A stretch of DNA of 64,000 nt, from positions 46,474,003-46,538,002 of the forward strand of contig NC_059075.1 in assembly GCF_020497125.1 (NCBI RefSeq), given 5' to 3'. Shown here in pieces: positions 48,625 through 60,570 of the stretch (positions are counted from its first letter, which is position 1; the number at the start of each line of letters is the position of its first letter). Origin of the DNA: Mauremys mutica (lineage: Eukaryota; Chordata; Testudines; Geoemydidae). The notes beneath the pieces are model-generated. The model did no database searches and was not told where the DNA came from. It saw only the letters and a program-made list of their open reading frames with translations. The position numbers and the translations under genes are program-made.

Positions 48625-48930
48625 GTATTTCTCAATCTCTTCTGTTGAAGCTGTTCCATTTTATATAAAGAATTAAATATTCTTTGGTGTAGGGACTGGA
48701 ACCCTGGACTCCCAAGTGCATGCCCTAACTACAGAGTCATTTTCACTCTCTCTCTCTGGCCCAATGAATACTGAAGTCTTCCATGGGAAGTGGTTAGGGC
48801 ACTCACTTGGGATGCAGGAGATCTGTGCTCAAATCTTCTTCTAAATCAGACATCATGGGGATTTGAACCTGGGTCTCTCACAACCCACATGAGTACCCTA
48901 ACTACTGGGCTGTTGGTTCTAAGGGAACAG
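48625..48930. repeat. tRNA-like interspersed repeat
   Basis: AAGTGGTTAGGGCACTCACT (A-box-like) is followed by GTGCTCAAATC (weak B-box-like). The phrase CTCTTCTGTTGAAGCTGTTC is shared with 27035-27055. Confidence 0.45.
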
Positions 48931-49390
48931 CTGTGTCATCACCATAGTTTTTCAAGAAAGGACTGACCTGATGCCTAATTCCAGGAGAGATTTCACGTCT
49001 GTGAACCCTGAGTTGAGGGAGGTGCCCCCTTCCTGCCTGCAGTTAAGCGCTTAACTACCTGTGGGGGGCAGGGCCTAAGCCAAAATCTTCTCCTCAGCAT
49101 TTCTCATTGACTAGCTTAGGCAGCTCCCCACTCAGCTCACTGGCTTCTGTGAATCCCCCCACTCTTAGGCACCTCACTCTCCTCAGGCACTGTATAGGGA
49201 GCCTAGGTGCCTGACTCAAGGTTGTGTATTCCAGTAGGTGGTAGGGCATATAAATGTTAGGTGTGGTGATGCCTAAATCTTTTGTGGATCTAGCCCTAAG
49301 GAGCCTAAATCAGACTGGTTTCAAAGGGAGCTAGGTGCCTAAATATCTCTGAAGAGCTTGGCGTTAGGTGCTTTTGAAAATTTTATCATT

Positions 49391-50063
49391 GGTCTAATTT
49401 AGGTCCTGATGCAAGAAAGGGATTAACCCTTTCCTTCTAGTGCAAGCAGGAAGGTCCACCCTCATGAATCCTTTTGTAGGACTGGATCCTGGGGTATCAA
49501 TCCTGCAATGAGCTCCATCTCTGGTCTCCCTCTCCTTCCTCCTCTGATGTCATTATTACATCCTATATCTTTTATTCTAGTAGGACAGTCTTTCCCTTCA
49601 TCTATTGCCGGCCCCTGCACATGAGGGGGAAGAATTTCTCTTTCCCCACTCCCTTGAATTAGCACATGTTCTCTTCCTCTTGCTTCTCACATGACACACA
49701 TCAAACTGCTCCCCACTCCCTCATGTTATCTTAAAGTAATTAAAAAATTCAAAATTAATTAATTAAAGCTCACAACAGGATTTTAACCACTAGGGCCCCA
49801 GCACTGTCAGCTAATGCTCTATCCCACAGTGTAGCCCTGCTGCCTGGAAATATTGTCTCTTCACAGAGACATGATTTACACACCTGAGACAGCCATTAAA
49901 TGTGCCAGTGTGTTGCTCATGCAGCCAGCCACAGAGCACATGTAGGATATTGTGAGAGTAGCAAGTAGAGCTGTCACCACTCAGTAATGCCATAATAATA
50001 GTTGCTTCCTCATTTAAAATATTTATGCTCCCCTCCCATGTAATAGTGCAAGGAAGAGACGAA
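49391..50063. other. Nothing recognised
   Basis: No gene or confident repeat. Confidence 0.35.
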
Positions 50064-50065
50064 TA

Positions 50066-50253
50066 CACCTTTACCTCGATATAACACTGTCCTCGGGAAC
50101 CAAAAAATCTTACCGCGTTATAGGTGAAACCACGTTATATCGAACTCGATTTGATCCACTGGAGTGCGCAGCCCCACCCTCCCGGGGCACTGCTTTACTG
50201 CATTATATCCGAATTCATGTTATGTCAGGTGGCATTATAATGGGGTAGAGGTG
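50066..50253. mobile_element. Tigger/pogo-like MITE, 188 bp
   Basis: Ends CACCTTTACCTCGATATAAC and GGGGTAGAGGTG are inverted, with TA duplications (50064-50065; 50254-50255). The internal CGTTATAGGTGAAACCACGT then TATATCGAA is typical of Tigger-like pogo elements. Confidence 0.75.
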
Positions 50254-50255
50254 TA

Positions 50256-51959
50256 CTTGAGTATCTGTGGGATTGTCACCAGGATAATGCATATTTCTTC
50301 CCATCCTTTGCGCGCGGGGGGGTGGGGGGGAGGGCTAGTGATGCTCAGAGTAGGAGGGGAAGTCATCTGGAAAAGATGCAGTGCAAATCTCTTTGTGTGT
50401 ACTGTGTAGATGTCTTTTTTAGGGCCTGATCTTCCTGTGTCTCTGAGAGTCTTTCAACATATAAAGGTTATAGCAGAATAGACTATGTTGCCATTGTTAC
50501 GTAACTCTGGATCTTCAGTGTATCTGTTTCCTTGCTGACAAACCTAGGCCTTGGCTACAGCTATGAACTCCTTATCCTTAAGGATTTCATACAGTATGAT
50601 TGCTATCTGTGGTGCTTGTAGCTATGAAACTGAAAGGAGGGGTGCTTCTGTGTACTGCACCTTTAAATGGAGAGCTGCAGAGGTGACTTTGAAGCAGCTG
50701 CCATTTTGTGTTTACTTTCAGAAACAGAAGGTTATAGTCACTGTGCTCTCTCTCACATGGAGACTTTATATTTGTTCTTTCCCTCCATTGTTTTGCTTAA
50801 ACTGAAATAAGTCATCAGGCTTTGCTCTTTGTGCAAGGGAAAACTGAGCATATCCCAGCTGTCTACATGTGGTTCCCAGCCTCCCAATGCTAGCAGTTTT
50901 GTTTTGTTTTTTTCTGTGCTGTGCTGCCGTCAGCTGTTTCTGTTCTGTGCTCCTACCCCCTCTCATGGAGGGAGAGTTAATATGGAAACTGTCAGGATTA
51001 ACTATCACTGATTTTCCCAACAAAAGCTGCTCTGATTTGGAGGGCAGCACACAGCAGAAGGGCAGTCATCCATGATTTTTTCCACCCACCTAACTTGTGA
51101 CCATATCCCTCCAGTTTTCCATATTTCATCAGCCTCACAGATCTCTCTCCTGCCTGAGATGTACATAATTCCTGCTGGGAAAATATCACCTAGGTTTTGC
51201 TTTCCCATGCAGAGGGTTCTCATCCACATTTTGAAATAAGCTGCAAAGAAGTGAGCCTCAGAACAGATGGGAGCACAGGAGCAACAACACAAACTCAAAT
51301 GTAATAGGAGAGAGAGAGGGACAGATGGAGAGAGAGACAGGTCGATGGAAAAAAGTGGAAGGGAAGGGGAGGACAAGAAGAAGAGGAGGAAACCAGTGTA
51401 GGAAGCAGATTAGCGTGCATCATATAAAAACTATCCAGAAAACTATAAATCATTAAAAAAAATACTGTAAAACACATCCAGAAGATTGGGTGACTGCATG
51501 GATCAAAAGAGTAGCAGAGAGATGAAAGAAAAGAAAATGACAGATGTAACTCATTTTGCTGCATAAACCATTGTACAAATAATCTGGGGTGTGGTGACTT
51601 AAAGAAAGCTCTGGTGGAATGACCAGCATCTTTTTTAAAAAATTAACACTTCCAAAGTTTTGCTAAGTCAACCTGGTGGCCTAGAGGGAGTGCCAATCCC
51701 TACAAATTCCCATTGTGCACTAATGGTTGGGAATATCAGACAGATGAGGCTGGAGGATTTCTCCTGATGCAACATTGGACCCTTGTGGTTGCATCAAGAC
51801 AGAAGTTCGGCCTATGTTCTTGGTGTATGGCACAGGAAATATAGGGGTCTTGTGGCCAGGGCTGTGCAGTGATGCTCTGATGTTACTCCATCCAGAGAGT
51901 TAGAACACCTTCCTAATGGACAGGGAAAATGTAATGGTATTTCAGAAAGGTCTAAGGTT
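50256..51959. other. No gene recognised; purine-rich tract
   Basis: A strongly purine-rich stretch lies at about 51306-51392 (GAGAGAGAGGGACAGATGGA and similar). Nothing else recognised. Confidence 0.4.
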
Positions 51960-52065
51960 TAGGCTTAAGGCCCAGGTCCTCAAAGGTATTATCAATGCCT
52001 AATTATCAATGATTTTACTGGGAGTTAGGTACCTAAATACTTTTGGAGATTTGGGCCTAACTCCC
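51960..52065. repeat. Short palindromic repeat, same family as 47470-49390
   Basis: CCCAGGTCCTCAAAGGTATT pairs with AATACTTTTGGAGATTTGGG across a centre near 52015. The motif GGGAGTTAGGTACCTAAATA is shared in kind with the 47.5 and 59.7 kb copies. Confidence 0.55.
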
Positions 52066-54449
52066 CTCCTCAAGTCAGTCCCAAAATCCATTTCCTTTCT
52101 GGGGATTGGTCTCTGCTTTAAATGAACAAATATCTGGGGCAATTCACAAGGGGATGAAGGAATCTCTCCCAGTCGCATGAAGGGGAGGGTCACCCCAAAT
52201 CACAAATTATCTTTCTCAAACCGAGATATCCAGTATTAATCTCATCTTTCTGAAAAATGTCTTTTTAACCGATAAAATACCTTTTTCATTGCAAAGGAAA
52301 ACAAAACATGGAGTTTCAACAAGAAATCAAGTCATTAGACTTGCAGGCAAAAATGCTCACTGGCAATTGCCATGCACGCATCTCCAAATACATCTGTTTT
52401 GCTTCTTTCTTGACATCTGATTAAAGTGTTGCTATCCTGTCTCTTAATTAAAGTGTTTGGAGGCGAGGCCCAAATATCACTTATCTCTACCAAGTTCACT
52501 AGCTCCATACTTCTCCTCGTACAAATATGTTTTGCTATAAATTACTGGCACTGTTTCTGTTGATAGTCAGTATAATCAAACATTTGTAAGCATGCTGTCT
52601 CTTCAATCTGTTCAGTTGATGCACTTTACCTGATCTTTCATTAAAGTAATCAAAACACTTGCTGTGCCGCATCTAATGAATGTTGCATGTATGATTAAGT
52701 ACTTTCATTCATATTGCAAGTTTGATTTAATGTAATCTGCCTTTCAGACAGCCATTAGCCTAGCTCCTGCGTGAATTCGATTAATTGGCTGAATTCTTCC
52801 AGATGTCCATTAAGTATTACAGGAATTTCTATGTAAAAACAGCAGGGACTGTCTAGCAGAGAACCAAACAATGATATGTTATATTGCTGCCATGACTTAC
52901 AAAAAGCTGGATTCATTTTCATTAATAAAACATCTGTACTCCTGCACAGCTATGCATCAAGATGCATTTATTTTATATGTTTATTTCTTTTATGACTATA
53001 AATAGATAGTTAAACAGAAGCACAGTGTGTTCAGCTAGAAGATACACAAACAGAAATATATTTGAAATGGAAATAGAAATAAAAAATAGCAGAGCTAATG
53101 CTTAAAATAAGAATTAGGTATTATAGCGGGCAAAGCAGTGACCATTATAGCTGAAGGATGCATGGCATTTTCTGTTCTGAGGGTCTATTTTCAGATAGTT
53201 ATGAATCGCAAAATATTCACCATTTGGGCTGAAATTTCCCAGGCCTGGTCTCTGCATGAAGATATGATTTTCCTCTACAGTTTGAGCAAAAATGGCCCTA
53301 CCATTTTTCAATTACAGGAGCTATGGAAAATATACATTTCACCATTATAAAAAAGGATTATTGTAAACAGCAGTCAAAATAGCTGCTGAAGTTTGGTTTG
53401 TTTATTTGTTAATTTATTTAGGGTTTTTTGTTTTGTTTTGGTTCTTATTTTGGGGTTGGGTTGGGGGATTGTTTGGGGTTTTGTTGTTATTTGGGGTTTT
53501 TTTGTTTGTATGTTTGTTTAAATTACAATTTGGAAGGGAAAGTCTTTACTGCAGAGCAGTGCATAAATTTGGCTCAGAGGAAATTGGTTTTGATTTGATT
53601 GTTTGTAAATTATATACAGAGTATGTGCAACAGATATTTGAGTTTGCGAAGTGAATACCTGAGGAATGCTGTGCTATACATGCATGTATAGATAACTTAG
53701 CTTTGCAGTAAACTGTGGAGATCCCCCAACTGCTCTAAAATCTTCCTTGTTCCTGCTGCTTTCCTCACCAGAATGCCCCCTTATCCTTGGGGAATATGCA
53801 TAGGGCTGGGAGCCAGGATGGCCTGAACATCTTCTGCCAGCTCTACTCTTGACGCATGTAGAAACTCTGCAGGAGTTTAACGCTGACCCTGTGAAGCTTA
53901 GAAACTTAACATAATCCTCATCTAAGGATGTATTTTGTCCCACTGAAATCAGCAAGATTTAAACATATATTTAGAGTTACACAAATACTAATGTGCTCTG
54001 CTGAGTCAGAGCTTTACTCCTGCAGTTAAGCTCCTGCCCAGATCCTAATGTCTCAGGACCACTCAATACTATGGAGCCTTTCTCCTGTGAAGTTCAGGGG
54101 GGCTGCTTTAGTTCCACTGTGTGCTCCATGGGAACACTTTAGCAGTCTCCACCAGAAGGGACATGCTGAATCAGTCCATCCCTACGTTACCCTTGCTGTG
54201 CTCTTTACTTTGTGCTTCCCACACTGCAGCTGTGCAGGCTCCTTGAAGAGGTACTGCAACCTCCAGCTGTGGGAAGTTTGCAGCTGCTTTTCACTATTGC
54301 AGACTTCCAACTGAAAGGCTTTTCAATACCAGGGACCCTTCCATCTGGTTCAGATAGCAGAAGCTGGTGCAAACAATGGACAGTGAGGCTCTGCTGTATA
54401 GGTGTAATAATGTTCTCTCTGGGAACATTCAAAATTGTATGTTAAAATG
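52066..54449. other. No gene recognised; candidate conserved block and G/T-rich tract
   Basis: Free of repeats I can recognise. 52560-52860 is AT-rich with clustered homeodomain-like ATTA/TAAT cores and looks like conserved non-coding DNA. 53392-53525 is a G/T-rich low-complexity tract. The open frame at 53406-53654 is a product of that tract. Confidence 0.4.
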
Positions 54450-55324
54450 CCTTTTGGTGAAGGAGTAGCCTATACAGGAGGGATGGTCTCCACCTTAACC
54501 AAAATGGAACCAGACTGCTGACACGTAGAATACAAAGATTTTAGAGTATTTTTCAAACTAAGGGCTGGGGGAAATCCAACAGCTAAGGAACAGCACACAG
54601 TTTGAGTGGAGACATCACATAGTGAGGAATTTATTAAAGCGGGAACTCTATATCCTAGTATAGAGGATAGGAAAGAGGTTGGTAAAGTAGAGGTAGGAGC
54701 TAGTGAGGAACAGTCAAATGTAAAAGAATCCCATTTAAATCTAACTCATGAAGGCAAGCAACTGTATATTTAGTGCTTATATACAAATGGTAGAAGTCTA
54801 AATACCAAGCCGAGTGAACCAGAGTGCCTGGCATTAAATGAGGATGTTGATATAATAGGTTGATATAATATGATATAATATAACATATCACAGAAACTCG
54901 GTGGAATGAGGATAATCAATGGGATGCGGAAATACCAGGGTACAAAATATATAGGAATGACAGAGTAGGTTGCACTCGTGGGGGAGCATATGTTAAAAAA
55001 AGAATAGAGTCATTTAAAGTGAAAATCTTAAATGAATCAAACTGTACCATGGAATCACTATGGATAGAAACTCCATGCTTGAATAATAAGAATATAGCAG
55101 TAGGAATATACTGCTGACCATCTGACCAGGATGGTGACAGTGACTGTGAAATATTAAGGGAGGTTAGAGAGGCTACAAAATAAAAAAACACAATAATAAT
55201 GGGTGATATCAACTATCCTCATATTGTCTGAGTAAATGTCACCTCAGCAATGATATTTCTAGATATGCAGAGATAAAATGACTGCTTCTTGGAGCAGCTA
55301 GTCTTGGAACCCTTAAGAGAAGAG

Positions 55325-55768
55325 GCCTGGGCAGCGGGTTAACCACCGGCTAGCCCCGAGCCGCCCCACCACCCCACCCGAGGACCTGCCCTCCTTCCCC
55401 CACCAGAGCCCCCCCGCCATGGCCGCAAGCCTCTCCCCCGCAGCCCCAAAGCACAGGGTGGGCAGCGGGCGGCCCCCCACTGCACGGCCCCCTCGGGCCC
55501 CCGAGCACAGGGCAGGCAGCCCCAGTGCCTTCAGCCCCACCCCGAGTATTGGGCGACCCCAGCCACCCCAAGTCCTGGCCGCCCTAGCCCCAGTCCCAGC
55601 ATACTGCTTCCCTGAAGAGGAGCAGGCAGCAGCCTGCCTGGGCTGAGGCCAAGCAGGGAAGGGCAAGCAGGGCTTTGGGGAGGAGCATGGGAGGGGCTAC
55701 GCTGAGCTGTCTGGGTAGGCACAGCCTCCCCCAGCCTATGCAATGCGCCTCCCATGGGGGGAGACAAT
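55325..55768. mobile_element. GC-rich insertion inside the CR1 element
   Basis: The CR1 text breaks after GAACCCTTAAGAGAAGAGGC and resumes at TTTCATTTAGTCCAAAGTAG, which in other CR1 copies are adjacent. The 444-bp insert is very GC-rich and shows no clear inverted ends or target duplication, so its class is unknown. Open frames across it reflect composition. Confidence 0.6.
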
Positions 55769-58064
55769 TTTTCATTTAGTCCAAAGTAGAGCACAGGAGC
55801 TGGTCCAAAAGATAACTCGAAAACTGCTTGCTAATAGCAATGATGTAATTAATTTTAGCATCTTTCTAGGGGAAATCCCCCCCAAAAAATCACTAAAGTA
55901 ACATTAAATTTTAAAAAGGATAACTACACAAGAATGAGGTTGCTAGTTAGATGAAAATTAAAAAGACCAGTCACCAGGATAAAATGCCTGAAAGAACGTT
56001 GGAGACTACTTAAAAACACCATAATAGAGGCTCAAACTAAATGTACACCTCAAATCCAAAAAGACAGTAGTATGACCAAAAAAAAAATGCCAGCAGGGCT
56101 AAACAGCAGAGTAATGGAGGCCCTTTTAAAATTAGGAAGTCAAATCCTAATGAGGAAAATAGGAGGAAGCACAAACTCTGGCATGCAAAATGTAAAAGTG
56201 TGGTAAGGTAGGCCCTAGAAAGAATTTGAGAAGCAACTTCCTACAGATGCAAAAACTAACTATAAAATTTCTTTAAATACATCAGAAGCAGGAAGCCTGC
56301 CAAACAGGCATTGGGGCCATTAGATGACAAAGGTGCTAAAGGACCACCCAAGGAAGACAAGACCATTGCAGAGAAGCTAATAGGAATTCTTTGCTTTGGT
56401 TTTCCTGCAGAGGATGTGCAGGAGATATCCACATAAGAGCTATTCTTTTTTAATGTGTCAATAGCAGAGATTTTAGAACAAACTCAAATTGCAGAACTAC
56501 TAACTGTAGTATGTAACCTATCACTGAAATCAGCCTCTGTATCAGATGACTGGAAGGTAGTTAATGTAATACCATTTTTTTAAAAGGGTTCCAGAAAAGA
56601 TCCTGGCAATTACAGGCCAGTAAGCCTAACTTCAGTACTGGGCAAATTGGTAGAAACTATAGTAAATAACAGAATTGTCAGACATAGATAAACATGATTT
56701 GTTGGGGAAGAATCAGCACGGCTTCTGTAAAAGGAAGTCATGCCTCACCAATCTATCTGAATTCTCTGAGGGGGTCAACAAGCATATGGATAGAGGTAAG
56801 CCAAAGGCTCTTCAGGAAACTAAGTAATCATGGGATAAGAGGGAAAGTCCTCTCATGGATCAGTAACTGGTTGAAAGATAGGAAACAAAGGGTCAGCATA
56901 AAGGGTCTGTTTTCACAATGGAGAGACGTGAACAGCGAGATCCCTCAAGGATCTGTACTGGGACCAGAACTGTTCAACAGATTCATTAATAATCTGAAGA
57001 GTGGACTGAATAGTGAAGTGGCAACGTTTGCAGGCAATAGTTAGAAAGAAGACCATGAGGAGTTACAGAGGGATCTCACAAAACTTGGTGACTAAGCTAC
57101 ACAATGGCAGACGACATTTAACATTGATAAATGCAAAGTAATACACACTGGAAAAAATAATCCCAACCATACATATAGAATGATGGATTGTAAATTAGCT
57201 GTTATCACCCAAGAAAGAGATCTTGGAGTTACCATGGATGGTTCTCTGAAAATTTCTGCTCACTGCACAGCAGCTGTCAAAAAGACTAACAGAATGTTAG
57301 TAACCATTAGAGGGGGATAAAAAATAAGACAGAAAATATCATAATGGCACTGTATAAATCCATGGTAATTCCACACTTTGAATACTGCATCCAGTTCTGG
57401 TCGTCCCATCTCAAAAAGGATATAGTGGAACTGGAAAAGTTCAGAAAAGGGCAACAAGCTGATCAAGGATATGGAATGGTTTCCATATGAGAAACTAAAA
57501 AGATCAAAGCTGTTTGTTTAAAAAAAAAGAGACAACTAATGGGGAATATAAGAGAAGTCAATAAAATCATCAGTGGTGTGGAAAAAGTAAATAGAGAGTA
57601 TTATTTACTCTTTCCCACAATACAAAAAACAGGTATCACCCAATGAAATTAATAGGCAGCAGGCTTAATACAAACAAGAGGAAGTAGTTTTTTACACAGT
57701 GTACAATTAACCTGTAGAATTCATTGCCCTGGGATGTTGTGATTGCCAAAAGTATAACTGGGTTAAAAAAAGAGCTAGATAAGTTCATGGAGGATAGGTC
57801 CATCAATGGCTATTAGCCAACATGGTCGGGGACACAACCCCATGCTTGAGGAAACCCTAAATCTCTGAGTACCATAAACCAGGATTAGAAGACAGGTGGA
57901 TCACTCCATAAGTGCCCTGTTCTGTACACACCCCTTAAGCAATGATATGGCCTTTGTTGGAGACAGGCTAATGGGAAAGATGGACCATGATTTGGCACCA
58001 ATATGACACCAAAAAAAAAATCCAAACTCTAATATTGCATCTTGGCAGGGGATTAGACTAGATG

Positions 58065-58477
58065 AGTGGTTCTCAACCAGGAGTACATGTACCCCTAGAG
58101 TTATGTAGAGGTCTTCCAGGGGGTACATCAACTCATCTAGATATTTGCCTCATTTTACAATAAGCTACATAAAAAGCACTAGCAAAGTCAGTACAAACTA
58201 AAATTTCGTAGAGACAATGACTTGTTTATACTGCTCTATATACTATACATTGAAATGTACGTACAATATTTATATTCCAATTGATTTATTTTATAATTAT
58301 ATGCTAAAAATGAGAAAGTAAGCAAATTTTCAGTAATAGGGTGCTATGAAGCTTTTCTATTTTTATGTCTGATTTTGTAAGCAAGTAGTTTTTAAGTGAG
58401 GTGAAACTTGGGGGTACGCAAGACAAATAAGACTCCTGAAAGAGGTACAGTAGTCTGGAAAGGTTGAGAGCCACTGA
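58065..58477. mobile_element. hAT-type non-autonomous element nested in the CR1 tail
   Basis: Ends AGTGGTTCTCAACC and GGTTGAGAGCCACT are inverted. Perfect direct repeats actagatg (58057-58064 and 58478-58485) flank it. Removing the element restores the normal CR1 3' text across the site. The interior is AT-rich, unlike the GC-rich hAT copies elsewhere in the window. Confidence 0.85.
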
Positions 58478-58528
58478 ACTAGATGACCCTTGTGGTCCCT
58501 TCTAACCCTATGGTTCTATGATTCTATA

Positions 58529-59700
58529 ACAAAAGGTATTTCGACTTGATAAGATGTAATTCCTATTTTTTTCTAACATAGTGAGTTCTCTATATAATAG
58601 TTTCCTCTCTGTTTACATCTTTACAGGTATTTGTTTCCTTTTCTTTTTCTTCTCTCTCTTGTTTTTTTATTATATTCTCTACTGCGCTCCTGTAACATAC
58701 ATGGATATACAAATCTTATAAGTCATGTGCAGTTTTTTAGAGTTCAATGCTATTTCCATTCTGTATAAATAACACCTTAATAAAAATATTACATAACAAT
58801 AGTTATGCTATGAGCCATTACCACAATACTCCTATAACTTGTTAAAAGAATGAACCTGTAAAATGAATGCATTTCAGCACAGTATACCAAAATCTATGCA
58901 ATAATTCACTTAAATGGTCTCAAAACAATAACAGTTGAAAGCAAAATCTGTTGCCCCAATGTATGTTCTTTGTTCCAAACTTATGCATCTGAATGACTGC
59001 ACTAATATTTGTAATAAGTAGATATTTTATTGTCTGTCAAAGCTTCAGACTGAAAAGCAGTTTGTGGAACTGAGAATTACACCGTGTGCAAAGAGGTGAA
59101 TAAGAAGCAGAAAGAAGTATGACACATGCTTTACCTTTCTCAAGCCACAGCAGTGCTAAACAGTTGCATTCAGAGAAACATTTCCCTCCTTTGTAAAACA
59201 TCAGAAATCTGATTCACACCAAAATGAATAATAATTGCTAGATTTTTGAGCATAAGAGATGTGTGTAAATATCATGCATATATGACTAAATTAAAAATTA
59301 AAAGCATCTGGGCAAATTAAAGCCATTGGTAATTTACAGTACAGTATTTTTTTATCCTAAGGCAAATGTGGACAAGTCACAACTTCTTTTGAAGCCTGAG
59401 GGATTGAAAAATTGAATCAGCAGGCTTTGTTATTGATGTTTTTCTAGCACAAATGTTTTGCAATCTCTGTCTTTCATGTGTCTCTTACAAACAAGTAGAA
59501 TTGTGTGATGAATCATCTTAGCTATTAATTCATTTAATGGATTCTTATCTCACCCACTGAAGTCAAAGCAATTTTTGTTTCTGTAGCAATCCCAACCTCA
59601 GTGGTAAATATTGCACCCAAATACCAACTTTTTTGGAGGTTCACTATACTTGCTTTGTGCCTGAGACTGTTGTTATATTCGGTCATTTGTTTTGAAGAAC
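58529..59700. other. Nothing recognised
   Basis: AT-rich; no gene or confident repeat. Confidence 0.4.
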
Positions 59701-59704
59701 AAAA

Positions 59705-60200
59705 TAACCTTGGGCTAGATCCACAAAGGGGAGAGACTTAGGCTGAGTGTTGCACTGCCTAACTGTAGGCACCCTGCTCCCTTATAGAATCCACAGGCCT
59801 GAGTTAAGTGTCTAGGCTCCTCACACAATGCATGGGGGAGTGAGGATGGAATGGAAAGCCACAAAAACCAGCAACCTGATCAGGGAGCCACCCAGACTAG
59901 CCAATAGGAAATGCTGAGGAGAGGGTTCGGGCCCACAGAAAAGGTAGATTTGGGGGATGCCTAGTTTGAGGATTCTGCTTAGACATGAGATAGGTGTCTC
60001 GATTTAGGTAGCTGTGTTTATGCTCACTGACAGATTTTTAGGCACCTTGGAGACTTTAGTGGTGGAAACTTAGGCCTCTTGGGACTTTTGGCACCTACCG
60101 GATTAGATGGCAGCTGAGTGTGTGTGTGGGGCGGGGGAGCTTAGGATCTAAATTTTGGATTTAGGCACCTAAGGCGGATGTTAGGCACCGAAATCCTGTA
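59705..60200. repeat. Repeat of the 47470-49390 family
   Basis: GGGCTAGATCCACAAAGGGG, AGGCACCTAAGG and GTTAGGCACCGAAATCC share words and order with the 47.5 kb element. Limits are approximate. Confidence 0.45.
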
Positions 60201-60562
60201 GCAGACCTTGCCACTTGAATTTATCATGATTTCATTCACATATTTGTAAGATTTAATTCTTTGTGAAGGTTTCAAAAGAAAAATTGACCTCGCTTCATAA
60301 CCATCATCCCTGGCTGAGGAAAAACATATATGTGAAAACCATGCTACAGTCTATCTTTACTCCACGCATGGAACCCCATGTAAATTAATGGGAGCTTTCG
60401 GCAACGAGAGAAAGCACTATATGAAATATTTAACATTTGTCAAACCTTTATAAAAAAAATAAACCTAACAGGGACCATTACAAGGAGATAAGCAAATGAA
60501 GCAGCCACTGTAAAGCACAGAAAAGTGGTGCATTTGGAACAGCCAAACAGGAGTAATTCAGG
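60201..60562. other. Nothing recognised
   Basis: No identifiable feature. Confidence 0.35.
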
Positions 60563-60570
60563 TGAATAAG

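Larger units (their letters stand above)
47470..49390. repeat. Palindrome-ended repeat, interrupted by other insertions
   Basis: Left end AAAATTTTCAAAAACATTTA and right end AGGTGCTTTTGAAAATTTTA are inverted. Nearby TAGATCCACAAAGGGATTTA at the left pairs with TTTTGTGGATCTAGCCCTAA at the right. Words such as AGGCACCT and CCTAAAT recur. Related sequence occurs at 51960-52065 and 59705-60200. Later elements, including 48015-48612, lie within it. Confidence 0.5.
54450..58528 (+). mobile_element. CR1 LINE, nearly complete ORF2 but decayed
   Basis: In order: a leader region; endonuclease pieces (LYTNGRSLNTK near 54780, then GYKIYRNDRVGCTRGGAYVK-type text near 54940, and MGDIN at about 55200); RT pieces (GNYRPVSLTSVLGKLVE near 56605-56655, then LSNHGIRGKVLSWISNWLKD near 56825 and IPQGSVLGPELFNRFINNL near 56940); the post-RT region; and a 3' end at about 58490-58528 (GGTTCTATGATTCTAT). 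The catalytic FADD box reads FAGN at about 57025. Many frame breaks. Interrupted by a GC-rich insert (about 55325-55768) and a hAT element (58065-58477). Confidence 0.85.

Noticed and set aside
53406..53654. Membrane-protein-like 82-codon frame rich in Phe, Leu, Val and Gly
   Set aside because: Direct translation of a G/T-rich low-complexity tract.
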